Below are positions 1-5,206 of a DNA stretch of 5,206 nucleotides, in pieces (the first letter of the stretch is position 1; every line of letters starts with the position of its first letter). The translations under genes were made by a program, and so were the position numbers. The DNA comes from Bdellovibrio sp. (GTDB taxonomy: Bacteria > Bdellovibrionota > Bdellovibrionia > Bdellovibrionales > Bdellovibrionaceae), in NCBI GenBank assembly GCA_017745015.1, contig JAGIAF010000097.1:5759-10964 (forward strand), in the 5' to 3' direction. The notes beneath the pieces were generated by a model. That model did no database searches. It was not told where the DNA came from and saw nothing but the letters and a program-made list of their open reading frames with translations.

Positions 1-170
1 GCCCAATTGCCTTTTTCCCATCCTTTGATGATGCCAGGATTCAGAGAGACGATCTCTACCTTAGCGCCAGCATCTTCGAGTGCTTTTTTAGGGAGTAATA
101 GTTCTGATTGTTCATAGCCGTCGGTTGCTAAGATGGCGACGGTCTTTCCTTCGAGCGTTTTAGTAGCCAC
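1..170 (-). CDS. PfpI/DJ-1 family protein (type 1 glutamine amidotransferase-like), 5' part only
   Basis: The first 56 codons of a minus-strand gene that runs off the left edge. The translation begins MATKTLEGKTVAILATDGYE, then QSELLLPKKALEDAGAKVEI, and reaches IKGWEKGNWG at the edge. This is the typical N-terminus of the PfpI/YhbO/DJ-1 superfamily: a first beta strand (about residues 10-16), a nucleophile-pocket loop in which Glu23 of QSEL lies at the place of the conserved acidic residue that pairs with the catalytic Cys, a helix, a second strand (about 36-41), and the IKGW motif seen in the stress-type PfpI branch. The catalytic Cys and His lie outside the window, so activity cannot be judged. 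Family members are cytosolic proteins described as proteases, chaperones or deglycases, and the substrate is not predictable here. The GTG at 170 is chosen as start because a strong AGGAGG precedes it. An in-frame ATG at 194 (adding MKLIQGGS) has no Shine-Dalgarno sequence. It lies 88 bases after the lipoprotein gene on the same strand. Confidence 0.85.
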   Translation of the reverse strand, partial: MATKTLEGKTVAILATDGYEQSELLLPKKALEDAGAKVEIVSLNPGIIKGWEKGNW

Positions 171-174
171 ACTT

Positions 175-180
175 CCTCCT
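175..180 (-). promoter_or_regulatory. Ribosome binding site deciding the GTG start of the PfpI-family gene
   Basis: The minus strand reads AGGAGG here, a full Shine-Dalgarno match, four bases before the GTG at 170. The alternative in-frame ATG at 194 would place this site inside the coding sequence (codons for Gly-Gly) and has no purine-rich sequence upstream. The GTG start is therefore favoured. Confidence 0.75.
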
Positions 181-258
181 TGAATGAGCTTCATTTGATA
201 ATTGAGCTTGAAGGCGGAGGAAGCAATTTACAGGCACCGTTTATGACTAATAACAAAT

Positions 259-1566
259 TTATTCAGCGTTTCTTACTTGGCAAATCAGCGTATTTGTCGC
301 GGTGTCGCCTTGAGTTTGATAAGAAACTTGAAATTTTGCTTTATCGCCCGGAATCAAATTGATTGCCGGCACCAAGATATTTGGTTTGATCTTGGTTAAA
401 GTAATTCCATAGAAATATGTGACCTTGGTATTTTCCGCTTGGAAGGAAACAGTCACGCCACGTTGTTGATTTTGCTTCTCAGCTTTAAGAGACGTCTCTG
501 AAAGAGCGATCTCTTTGCCATTCAATTGGCAAATGAGTTGGCTTGCATCCATTGTTCCATCTGCAGAATGATTTTGAGCTTGGCGTACCTCTGCCGTTTC
601 GTACAGAAGAGCTTTGATTTTGAAGTTTTCAAATTCTTCCCAATTGAAAGTATTGCGAGGTGTAAGATAAAGCTCCAAAGAGCCCAAATCAAAAGTCATA
701 GCGTCGATGGCATTTGGCAAGTTGCTACCTAAACTCGTGCGAGTTCCTTGAATGTCAGAGCCACATTTCGTGAGAGCTTCATTAATGAAAGATTTAATCA
801 TCGCACCTTTGCGCTTAATGAGAGCTGGCAAAGTGTATTGCGCTTCTTGCGAATAGAAATTGTCGGCCGCTGACGAAAAAGCCGTGAGCGAATCGCAAAG
901 AGTGTCTTTTTCAGTAGCGAAGGACTTGATCAAAGCATTGGCTTTCTCTTGCATAAGGGCGCCACTCGCCGCAGCCATTTGTTTTTGAGAGGCAAGGGGA
1001 GCAAGAAGGCTTGCGCGCTTGACGATAGCTTTTTGAATTTTGTTTTGCTCCGTTTCAGGAAAACCATAGGCTGCCGCAACCTGTTTAAAGGCGATACCCA
1101 AAGCTGTGATTTCGGCATCTTTGTCTTGTGTGCTTTCCAGATCTTTGATTTCTAATTTGATGCTGATTTTATTGCTTTTAAGCGCGGCAGTGACTTGCAC
1201 TTGAGCCGGTCCGGATTTGCTTGTGAAGAGCTTATCCAAAAGTTGCATTTCTTCAGGAGGATCTTGAGTTCCAGCGATATCCATCTGCATACGGACCGCG
1301 GCCTCATAAGCAAGGACGGAGATGTTGGAAATGACTTCGGACTTCACTGTAGATGAAGTTTCAATCTCGGTTTTTTGTGCATCCGAACTCTCTTGAGAGT
1401 CCGTCGTGCCCTGACTGTATTCGGTCGATGTATGTGGATTTGTTTTGTCGCCAGTTTTGGCTTTTAAGACCACAGTCTCAGATTGAGACCGCATAGTATT
1501 AGAACTGTTCGGTTGGCAGCCAACTGTCAAAAATATGAGCGTGCTTGCGAATATATGCTTTCTCAT
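259..1566 (-). CDS. Putative lipoprotein of unknown function, 435 residues
   Basis: I do not recognise the family. Residues 1-16 form a short signal peptide (MRKH, then a hydrophobic run) ending in the lipobox LTVGC, so Cys17 should be lipid-modified and the protein membrane-anchored. No Asp follows the Cys, which by the E. coli rule would favour the outer membrane. Residues 18 to about 75 are a Ser/Thr/Gln/Glu-rich, low-complexity tether. About 150-275 is Ala/Lys/Gln-rich and probably mostly helical. From about 290 the protein looks like beta strands. After the lipid Cys there are four cysteines (224, 268, 346, 429), which could make two disulfides in the periplasm. The last two sit in matching LICQ motifs at the first and last strands of the C-terminal part. 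ATG 1566 is chosen because GAGG (1576-1579) stands nine bases upstream. A GTG at 1581 would add five residues but lacks a ribosome site. The gene follows the exported-protein gene after 51 bases with no terminator between, so the two are probably cotranscribed. Confidence 0.8.
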   Translation of the reverse strand: MRKHIFASTLIFLTVGCQPNSSNTMRSQSETVVLKAKTGDKTNPHTSTEYSQGTTDSQESSDAQKTEIETSSTVKSEVISNISVLAYEAAVRMQMDIAGTQDPPEEMQLLDKLFTSKSGPAQVQVTAALKSNKISIKLEIKDLESTQDKDAEITALGIAFKQVAAAYGFPETEQNKIQKAIVKRASLLAPLASQKQMAAASGALMQEKANALIKSFATEKDTLCDSLTAFSSAADNFYSQEAQYTLPALIKRKGAMIKSFINEALTKCGSDIQGTRTSLGSNLPNAIDAMTFDLGSLELYLTPRNTFNWEEFENFKIKALLYETAEVRQAQNHSADGTMDASQLICQLNGKEIALSETSLKAEKQNQQRGVTVSFQAENTKVTYFYGITLTKIKPNILVPAINLIPGDKAKFQVSYQTQGDTATNTLICQVRNAE

Positions 1567-1575
1567 GGTCGAAAT

Positions 1576-1579
1576 CCTC
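1576..1579 (-). promoter_or_regulatory. Ribosome binding site of the lipoprotein gene
   Basis: GAGG within GTGAGGA on the minus strand lies nine bases before ATG 1566. It overlaps the codons that a start at GTG 1581 would use, so it argues for the shorter form. That form also gives a normal-length lipoprotein signal with its basic residues at the very N-terminus. Confidence 0.55.
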
Positions 1580-1617
1580 ACTTCAATAAGGGGTATTTCG
1601 AAACCCGTGCCGGTAAC

Positions 1618-3588
1618 TTAGAGTTCTGCCTCGAAGATCCATTGGCCTGTGTGGCCATGGCAATGGTGGATAAAGCCTCGGACGGCTTGAGCCTGAGTCA
1701 TAGATGCCGCTAAAGAAGTGGCTCTTTGAGGAGTGAAGTGAACCCCTGAGCGGAGGACTTTGCGGCGACTGTCGAAGCCACGTCCGGTATCGAAGATTAA
1801 ATCAACTTGGCAGGATCTCAATGTGATTTCAGGAATGCGGATGAAGACAGCCATGCTGCCGTGTTCGTGGCCCAGAAGGTTCGCTTCGACTTCAGGAGAT
1901 GTTTCTACTGGCAAGCGATCGCGGAAGTCTTCTCGAAGATTGAGATAATAATGCTCATTGAGGAAAGCTTTGGAACCGACAAAATTGATGTAAAGCTTGT
2001 TCGTCACGACATCCCGTAAGTAGGCGCCCACGGGGCCGCCCATAACATTGAGCCATTGCTTCTGTGTCTGATCTAAACCGATCGACATGATGTTGCTGCC
2101 CACGGCTTCGATGGCGCCAACAACTTTGGCCGTGGCACTGCCGTAAGCGTAACCATAAAGAATCGTTCCAAAGAAGTGATACCAAGTGCCGTAACGATCG
2201 CCTTTGTAGTTGTAACCGCTAGAAATGGCGCGCAGGCGTTTTGTAATGGGCAGATTTTCACGTCCATTGTAGCGCCAGTTGTTAGCCAGCACATTTTCAA
2301 TCGTGAGCAACGTTAAATAGATGTCGCCAGAGTTGATACGATAGCTCGCTCTGAAAAGTTCCGGCAAAGTCACAGACTCGTAGCTATTGGAAAGAATCCA
2401 CTGGCGCAGACTCTCTTCAGTACCTGTGACCATAAAGCGATCCGTAAAACCCATGGCCAAAGTCAGCAAGAGCTTGGACGTTTGAGCGAAGGCGTGGCGG
2501 TTTTTATACTGCGCACTCCATTCGTGAACGATGCCATGACGAGGAAGAAGGCCGCGACGGCTTTCTTCTTGGATCACTTGGGTTAATGTCTTTTTAAAAC
2601 TCTCAAGCAACAGGGGGTTGTCGCGTCCCTGAAGCGAAAGGCCTTCTGTTATTGCAGGCTCAGGAATTTTACCAGCAAGGGGATCCTCCCATTCGTAAGG
2701 ATCTGGAAGCCAGTCAATGGCCTGCGGTCCTTCTTGAGTGATCACGCTTTTCAAAATATTGAGTGGAACGGCAGCGGCGCGCTCGAGAAGAGCTCTGTCG
2801 CCAGTTGGGTCTACTAATTTATAGCTTTGTTGACGGTACAGGTTCGGCTCATTTCCTACGGAGGATGGCGCGCGGGAGCTGACTGATTTATCAAGATAGT
2901 TCTTAATAGCTTGTAGCTGGTCTCTTACTTTAGAGTTCAAATTCTTCTCAAGATTGAAGAACGGAATGTACTTGGCTTTTTGATAAGCGGAAGCTTTTAC
3001 CAAATGAAGCTGATAGTTCGTAATTTGAGTGCGAGTCGGGCCAATAGCTTGGAAAATATTAATACTGAAAGAATCAGTAAATAGGTGGGTCCACTGTCCC
3101 ACCTCTTGTACTGTAACTAGCTGAGTGTTTGTCAAAAGATCTTGAGGGAGTGTCTCATTCGCCCACTGTGCATTTTGAGCTTCGCGCAGATCGAGCATTT
3201 GATAATTCATCACAAAGCCTACGGTCGATAGTGCCATGTCGATTTGCCCTTGGCAGGTCGCTTGGGCACACGCCCAAAGACTCAGTTCGGGGGTTACTTT
3301 CGAAAGAGTGCGAATGTCATTCAGGGCACTGTTCTTGAGGGCATCTATGCTTTTCTCGACTGTGAACGAAGCCTTTACGATTAAAACAGATTGAATTTTT
3401 AATTCTGGATCAGAGGGAACTGACGCAGCTTTCTTGATCAGCTGATTAACATCCAGAGCTTTGAATTGACTGCTTTGGGCTTGAATAGGGGATAGGAAGG
3501 CACTCTGATATTGAATATCAGTTGCCGCAAAACCCACCGGTCCCACGCAAGTTAATAGCAATACGATCCATAAACGCAATTTAAGCAT
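1618..3588 (-). CDS. Sec-exported protein of unknown function, 656 residues
   Basis: I do not recognise the family. The N-terminus MLKLRLWIVLLL...GFAATD is a clear Sec signal peptide, with likely cleavage after Ala21 or Ala22. There is no lipobox Cys at the cleavage site, so the mature protein should be soluble in the periplasm, bound to the outer membrane, or secreted. Mature cysteines are 107 and 112 (WACAQATC) and 603 and 643, enough for two disulfides. The region about 465-515 is unusually rich in Gly, Tyr, Trp and small residues (GDRYGTWYHFFG, then YGYAYGSATAK) and looks like the best conserved core, perhaps membrane-active. The C-terminus is beta-like and carries a histidine cluster, HHCHGH at 641-646, with His584 and His586 (LGHEHGS) not far before it. 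Metal binding is possible but unproven. No protease, hydrolase or transferase motif was identified. Only a weak AGG precedes ATG 3588, but an in-frame TGA just upstream rules out a longer form from nearby. It probably heads a unit with the lipoprotein gene 51 bases downstream. Confidence 0.8.
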   Translation of the reverse strand: MLKLRLWIVLLLTCVGPVGFAATDIQYQSAFLSPIQAQSSQFKALDVNQLIKKAASVPSDPELKIQSVLIVKASFTVEKSIDALKNSALNDIRTLSKVTPELSLWACAQATCQGQIDMALSTVGFVMNYQMLDLREAQNAQWANETLPQDLLTNTQLVTVQEVGQWTHLFTDSFSINIFQAIGPTRTQITNYQLHLVKASAYQKAKYIPFFNLEKNLNSKVRDQLQAIKNYLDKSVSSRAPSSVGNEPNLYRQQSYKLVDPTGDRALLERAAAVPLNILKSVITQEGPQAIDWLPDPYEWEDPLAGKIPEPAITEGLSLQGRDNPLLLESFKKTLTQVIQEESRRGLLPRHGIVHEWSAQYKNRHAFAQTSKLLLTLAMGFTDRFMVTGTEESLRQWILSNSYESVTLPELFRASYRINSGDIYLTLLTIENVLANNWRYNGRENLPITKRLRAISSGYNYKGDRYGTWYHFFGTILYGYAYGSATAKVVGAIEAVGSNIMSIGLDQTQKQWLNVMGGPVGAYLRDVVTNKLYINFVGSKAFLNEHYYLNLREDFRDRLPVETSPEVEANLLGHEHGSMAVFIRIPEITLRSCQVDLIFDTGRGFDSRRKVLRSGVHFTPQRATSLAASMTQAQAVRGFIHHCHGHTGQWIFEAEL

Positions 3589-3598
3589 TGAGCCTGAT

Positions 3599-3611
3599 CA
3601 AGCAAAGCTTG
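3599..3611 (-). other. Short perfect hairpin in the leader of the exported-protein gene
   Basis: The minus strand reads CAAGC-TTT-GCTTG, a perfect five-base-pair stem with a three-base loop. It ends 10 bases before ATG 3588, just upstream of the weak AGG that would serve as ribosome site. It could lower or tune translation starts, or it could be chance; the stem is short. Confidence 0.3.
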
Positions 3612-3616
3612 GGCCT

Positions 3617-3660
3617 AAAAAAATTGAACGAGCCCTCATTTATTTGGATCTAAGGGCTCG
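3617..3660 (-). terminator. Rho-independent terminator after tag
   Basis: On the minus strand a perfect eight-base-pair stem (CGAGCCCT at 3660-3653 pairing with AGGGCTCG at 3636-3629) closes a 16-base loop. It is followed by TTCAA and then seven T (3623-3617). It starts 43 bases after the tag stop codon. No T tract follows the hairpin on the plus strand, so it acts for minus-strand transcripts only. The loop is long and the T run begins five bases after the stem, so some read-through into the next gene is possible. Confidence 0.7.
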
Positions 3661-3703
3661 AAATTACGAATGTGACATTTCCGGCAAGGCGGTGCTTAAA
3701 AAC

Positions 3704-4286
3704 TTAACGAAGTTTCTTCGCGGCCTTCTTCGATTTTTGATAACAAAAGCACGTGGTCAAATGATCGTTCACCATGCCGACAGCCTGCATGTGAGCATAG
3801 ATCGTGGTGGAACCCAAAAACTTGAAACCACGTTTTTTGAGGTCCTTAGCAAAAATATCGGAAATATCCGTGACTGCAGGTATACTGCCTGGTTTACGTT
3901 TCCCGTCGATGGGTTTGTTTTTCACAAAAGCCCACATGTATTTTGAAAAGCTTCCGAACTCTTTTTGAATCTCGAGAAATTTTTGAGCGTTATTGATCGC
4001 TGCGCGAATTTTCATCTCGTTGCGAATGATCGGCGTCTTGCAAAAGGGTTGCGACTTTCTTTTCACTAAAGCGGGACACTTTCTGAGCGTCGAAGTTCGC
4101 GAAGGCTTTGCGATAGTTTTCACGCTTTCGCAAAATCGTAATCCAGCTGAGTCCAGCTTGGGCTGACTCGAGGACAAGGAATTCAAAGAGTTTGGCGTCG
4201 TCATAGACAGGGACACCCCATTCTTTGTCATGATATTCAATATAAAGCGGATCGTCGGATACCCAGGAGCAGCGTGTGATTTTCAT
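3704..4286 (-). pseudogene. tag: DNA-3-methyladenine glycosylase I, frameshifted
   Basis: Tag removes 3-methyladenine from alkylated DNA in the cytosol as the first step of base excision repair. The first frame (from ATG 4286) gives MKITRCSWVSDDPLYIEYHD, then KEWGVP, and LESAQAGLSWITILRKRENY. It stays Tag-like to LLQDA (residue 85, base 4032), after which it becomes unrelated and stops at 3990. The +1 frame takes over at base 4030 with IIRNEMKIRAAINNAQKFLE and goes on through KKRGFKFLGSTTIYAHMQAV to NDHLTTCFCY and the stop at 3704. The family has DAGII at the join, so a two-base loss removing the Gly codon is the simplest reading. Joined, it would be about 194 residues, close to the 187 of E. 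coli Tag. The zinc ligands (Cys6 and His19 in the first part; His at 3763-3761 and Cys at 3751-3749 in the second) and the pocket Glu40 are all kept. There is no clear Shine-Dalgarno before ATG 4286. It may be a recent mutation or a sequencing error. Confidence 0.85.
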
Positions 4287-4316
4287 ATGCGAACTATGCT
4301 ATCAGTTTCAGGTCTT

Positions 4317-4330
4317 AAGGACTAGTACTT
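4317..4330. promoter_or_regulatory. Imperfect 14-base dyad in the tag/tldD divergent region
   Basis: AAGGACTAGTACTT is symmetric at six of seven base pairs around ACTAGT. It stands 31 bases upstream of the tag start and 83 bases before tldD, a place where an operator for tag would fit. The 126-base divergent region (4287-4412) holds no gene. A dyad of this quality could occur by chance in a region of this size, so this is only a candidate. Confidence 0.25.
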
Positions 4331-4363
4331 GAAGGTCTAAATCTCAATCTCTGTGTTTTTTCA

Positions 4364-4391
4364 TTGGGAGGCATCATAGAGCTGAGATATT
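4364..4391 (+). promoter_or_regulatory. Possible sigma-70-type promoter for tldD
   Basis: TTGGGA (4364-4369, four of six to TTGACA) and GATATT (4386-4391, four of six to TATAAT) are 16 bases apart. Transcription would start near 4398 and leave a short leader that still holds the ribosome site AGGGAGG (4402-4408). The match is modest and the organism's own consensus is unknown. Confidence 0.3.
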
Positions 4392-4412
4392 CTTTTCAGA
4401 TAGGGAGGTCCC

Positions 4413-5206
4413 ATGATTGTACAACCTCATATTTTGACGAAAGCCCTTGATGCGGCTTTATCCACTGGGGCAGATTTCGCAGACATCTTTGTTGAAGATA
4501 CTTATTCCTCTAATCTAACTGTTCTTGGTTCGAAAGCAGACCAAGCCATCGTGGGTCAACTTTATGGCGCAGGCATTCGCTTGTTCTTTGGCCATGAAAT
4601 TGTCTACGTGACCACCAACGATCTTTCTGAGGCAGGTTTGGTGAAGGCAGCGCTGAATGCAGCTCAAAGCCGTGGTCAAGGTAATGCAAAAAAAGCGATG
4701 CCATTGATGCAGGTGCCATTTGATTCTATTCATACCTTTGGTGAAAAACCTTGGGAGATGAATCGCGATCGTAAGTTCCAATGGCTCAGCAGTTTGGATC
4801 AATACTCCCGCGCGCGCAATTCCGCGGTCACTCAGGTTGAAACAGGATTGAACGAAAAATTCCAACGCGTGCAAATCGCAAACTCTCGCGGCGTGATGGC
4901 TTACGATGAGCGCGCCTACAGCCGCATTCGTTTGGACGTGTTCGTGGAGCAAATGGGCACTAAAGAAAGTTCTGCTGACAATATCGGTCATATGGGGACT
5001 TCGGAACTTTATGATCAATCCGATCTTGAAAAGTTCGCCCACGAAAACGTGGACCGTGCGATGCGCTTGACGACGGCGAAATATGCACCGGCTGGCGAAA
5101 TGCCAGTGGTGATTGATAATTCGTTTGGCGGTGTGATTTTCCACGAAGCATGTGGTCATGGTCTTGAAACTACAAGTGTTGCAAAAGGTGCTTCGGTATT
5201 CACAGG
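4413..5206 (+). CDS. tldD: TldD metalloprotease (PmbA/TldD family U62), N-terminal part
   Basis: The first 264 codons of a plus-strand gene cut by the right edge. TldD pairs with TldE (PmbA) as a cytosolic heterodimeric zinc metalloprotease; in E. coli it matures microcin B17 and degrades the CcdA antitoxin, with unfolded peptides threaded into its chamber. The N-terminal domain shows the family pattern: ALDAALSTGADFADIFVED, then GSKADQAIVGQLYGAGIRLF. The diagnostic site is FHEACGHGLE, giving the HExxxH metal motif (His244, Glu245, His249), followed by TTSVAKGASVF. In E. coli the third zinc ligand is a Cys near the C-terminus, which here would lie beyond the window, as would any tldE partner. 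E. coli TldD has 481 residues, so a little over half is present. ATG 4413 is supported by AGGGAGG four bases upstream and by the usual family N-terminus. No frameshift is seen. The gene is divergent from tag with 126 bases between the starts. Confidence 0.95.
   Translation, partial: MIVQPHILTKALDAALSTGADFADIFVEDTYSSNLTVLGSKADQAIVGQLYGAGIRLFFGHEIVYVTTNDLSEAGLVKAALNAAQSRGQGNAKKAMPLMQVPFDSIHTFGEKPWEMNRDRKFQWLSSLDQYSRARNSAVTQVETGLNEKFQRVQIANSRGVMAYDERAYSRIRLDVFVEQMGTKESSADNIGHMGTSELYDQSDLEKFAHENVDRAMRLTTAKYAPAGEMPVVIDNSFGGVIFHEACGHGLETTSVAKGASVFT

Noticed and set aside
180..362. A 60-codon open frame on the plus strand between and over the 3' end of the lipoprotein gene
   Set aside because: It overlaps the antisense of the lipoprotein 3' end, has no Shine-Dalgarno, and its translation has no recognisable feature.
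1582..1617. Palindrome around TTCGAA between the exported-protein and lipoprotein genes as a terminator
   Set aside because: Only four GC-type pairs form outside a mismatched centre, and no T tract follows on the minus strand. It does not look like a terminator, so cotranscription is kept.
3644..3946. A 100-codon open frame on the plus strand
   Set aside because: It is antisense to the 3' half of tag, runs through the terminator hairpin, and has no ribosome site or family resemblance.
4010..4060. Programmed +1 ribosomal frameshift in tag
   Set aside because: There is no stop codon or slippery sequence at the join, and Tag is not a family known for recoding. Mutation or sequence error explains it better.
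4322..4347. A -35-like TTGAGA (minus strand, 4347-4342) as a promoter for tag
   Set aside because: It matches five of six to the -35 consensus, but the sequence 16-18 bases downstream has no acceptable -10 box (best is TAGTCC), so no promoter is claimed.
4515..5159. A 214-codon open frame on the minus strand opposite tldD
   Set aside because: It lies entirely antisense to the well-supported tldD coding sequence. Its translation has the His/Cys/Arg-rich composition typical of an antisense shadow and matches no family I know.

Overview
The window looks like ordinary chromosomal DNA from a Gram-negative bacterium of moderate GC content. Two adjacent secreted or lipid-anchored proteins of unrecognised family sit among common housekeeping genes. 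The general character (GC near the middle of the range, orphan envelope proteins, TldD and Tag types) suggests a Bdellovibrio-like organism. That is an impression from protein style, not from a marker gene, and should be held loosely.

Layout from left to right: (1) the 5' part of a PfpI/DJ-1 family gene on the minus strand, cut by the left edge; (2) a minus-strand lipoprotein of unknown function; (3) a large minus-strand Sec-exported protein of unknown function; (4) a rho-independent terminator, followed by a minus-strand tag gene (3-methyladenine DNA glycosylase I) broken by a frameshift; (5) a 126-base divergent intergenic region; (6) the N-terminal half of tldD on the plus strand, cut by the right edge just after its HExxxH metal site.

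Transcription on the minus strand runs from tag to the terminator, then through the 656-residue exported protein, the lipoprotein 51 bases later, and the PfpI-family gene 88 bases after that. The exported protein and the lipoprotein look like a two-gene unit acting in the envelope. The PfpI-family gene has its own strong ribosome binding site and could be read from the same message or from its own promoter. tldD is divergent from tag.

The clearest oddity is in tag: all four zinc ligands and the substrate-pocket glutamate are present, but they are split over two frames by an apparent two-base loss at about 4031. This is either a very recent inactivation or a sequence error. No mobile element, CRISPR array, tRNA, rRNA or recognisable defence system was seen. 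No gap between genes exceeds 126 bases.
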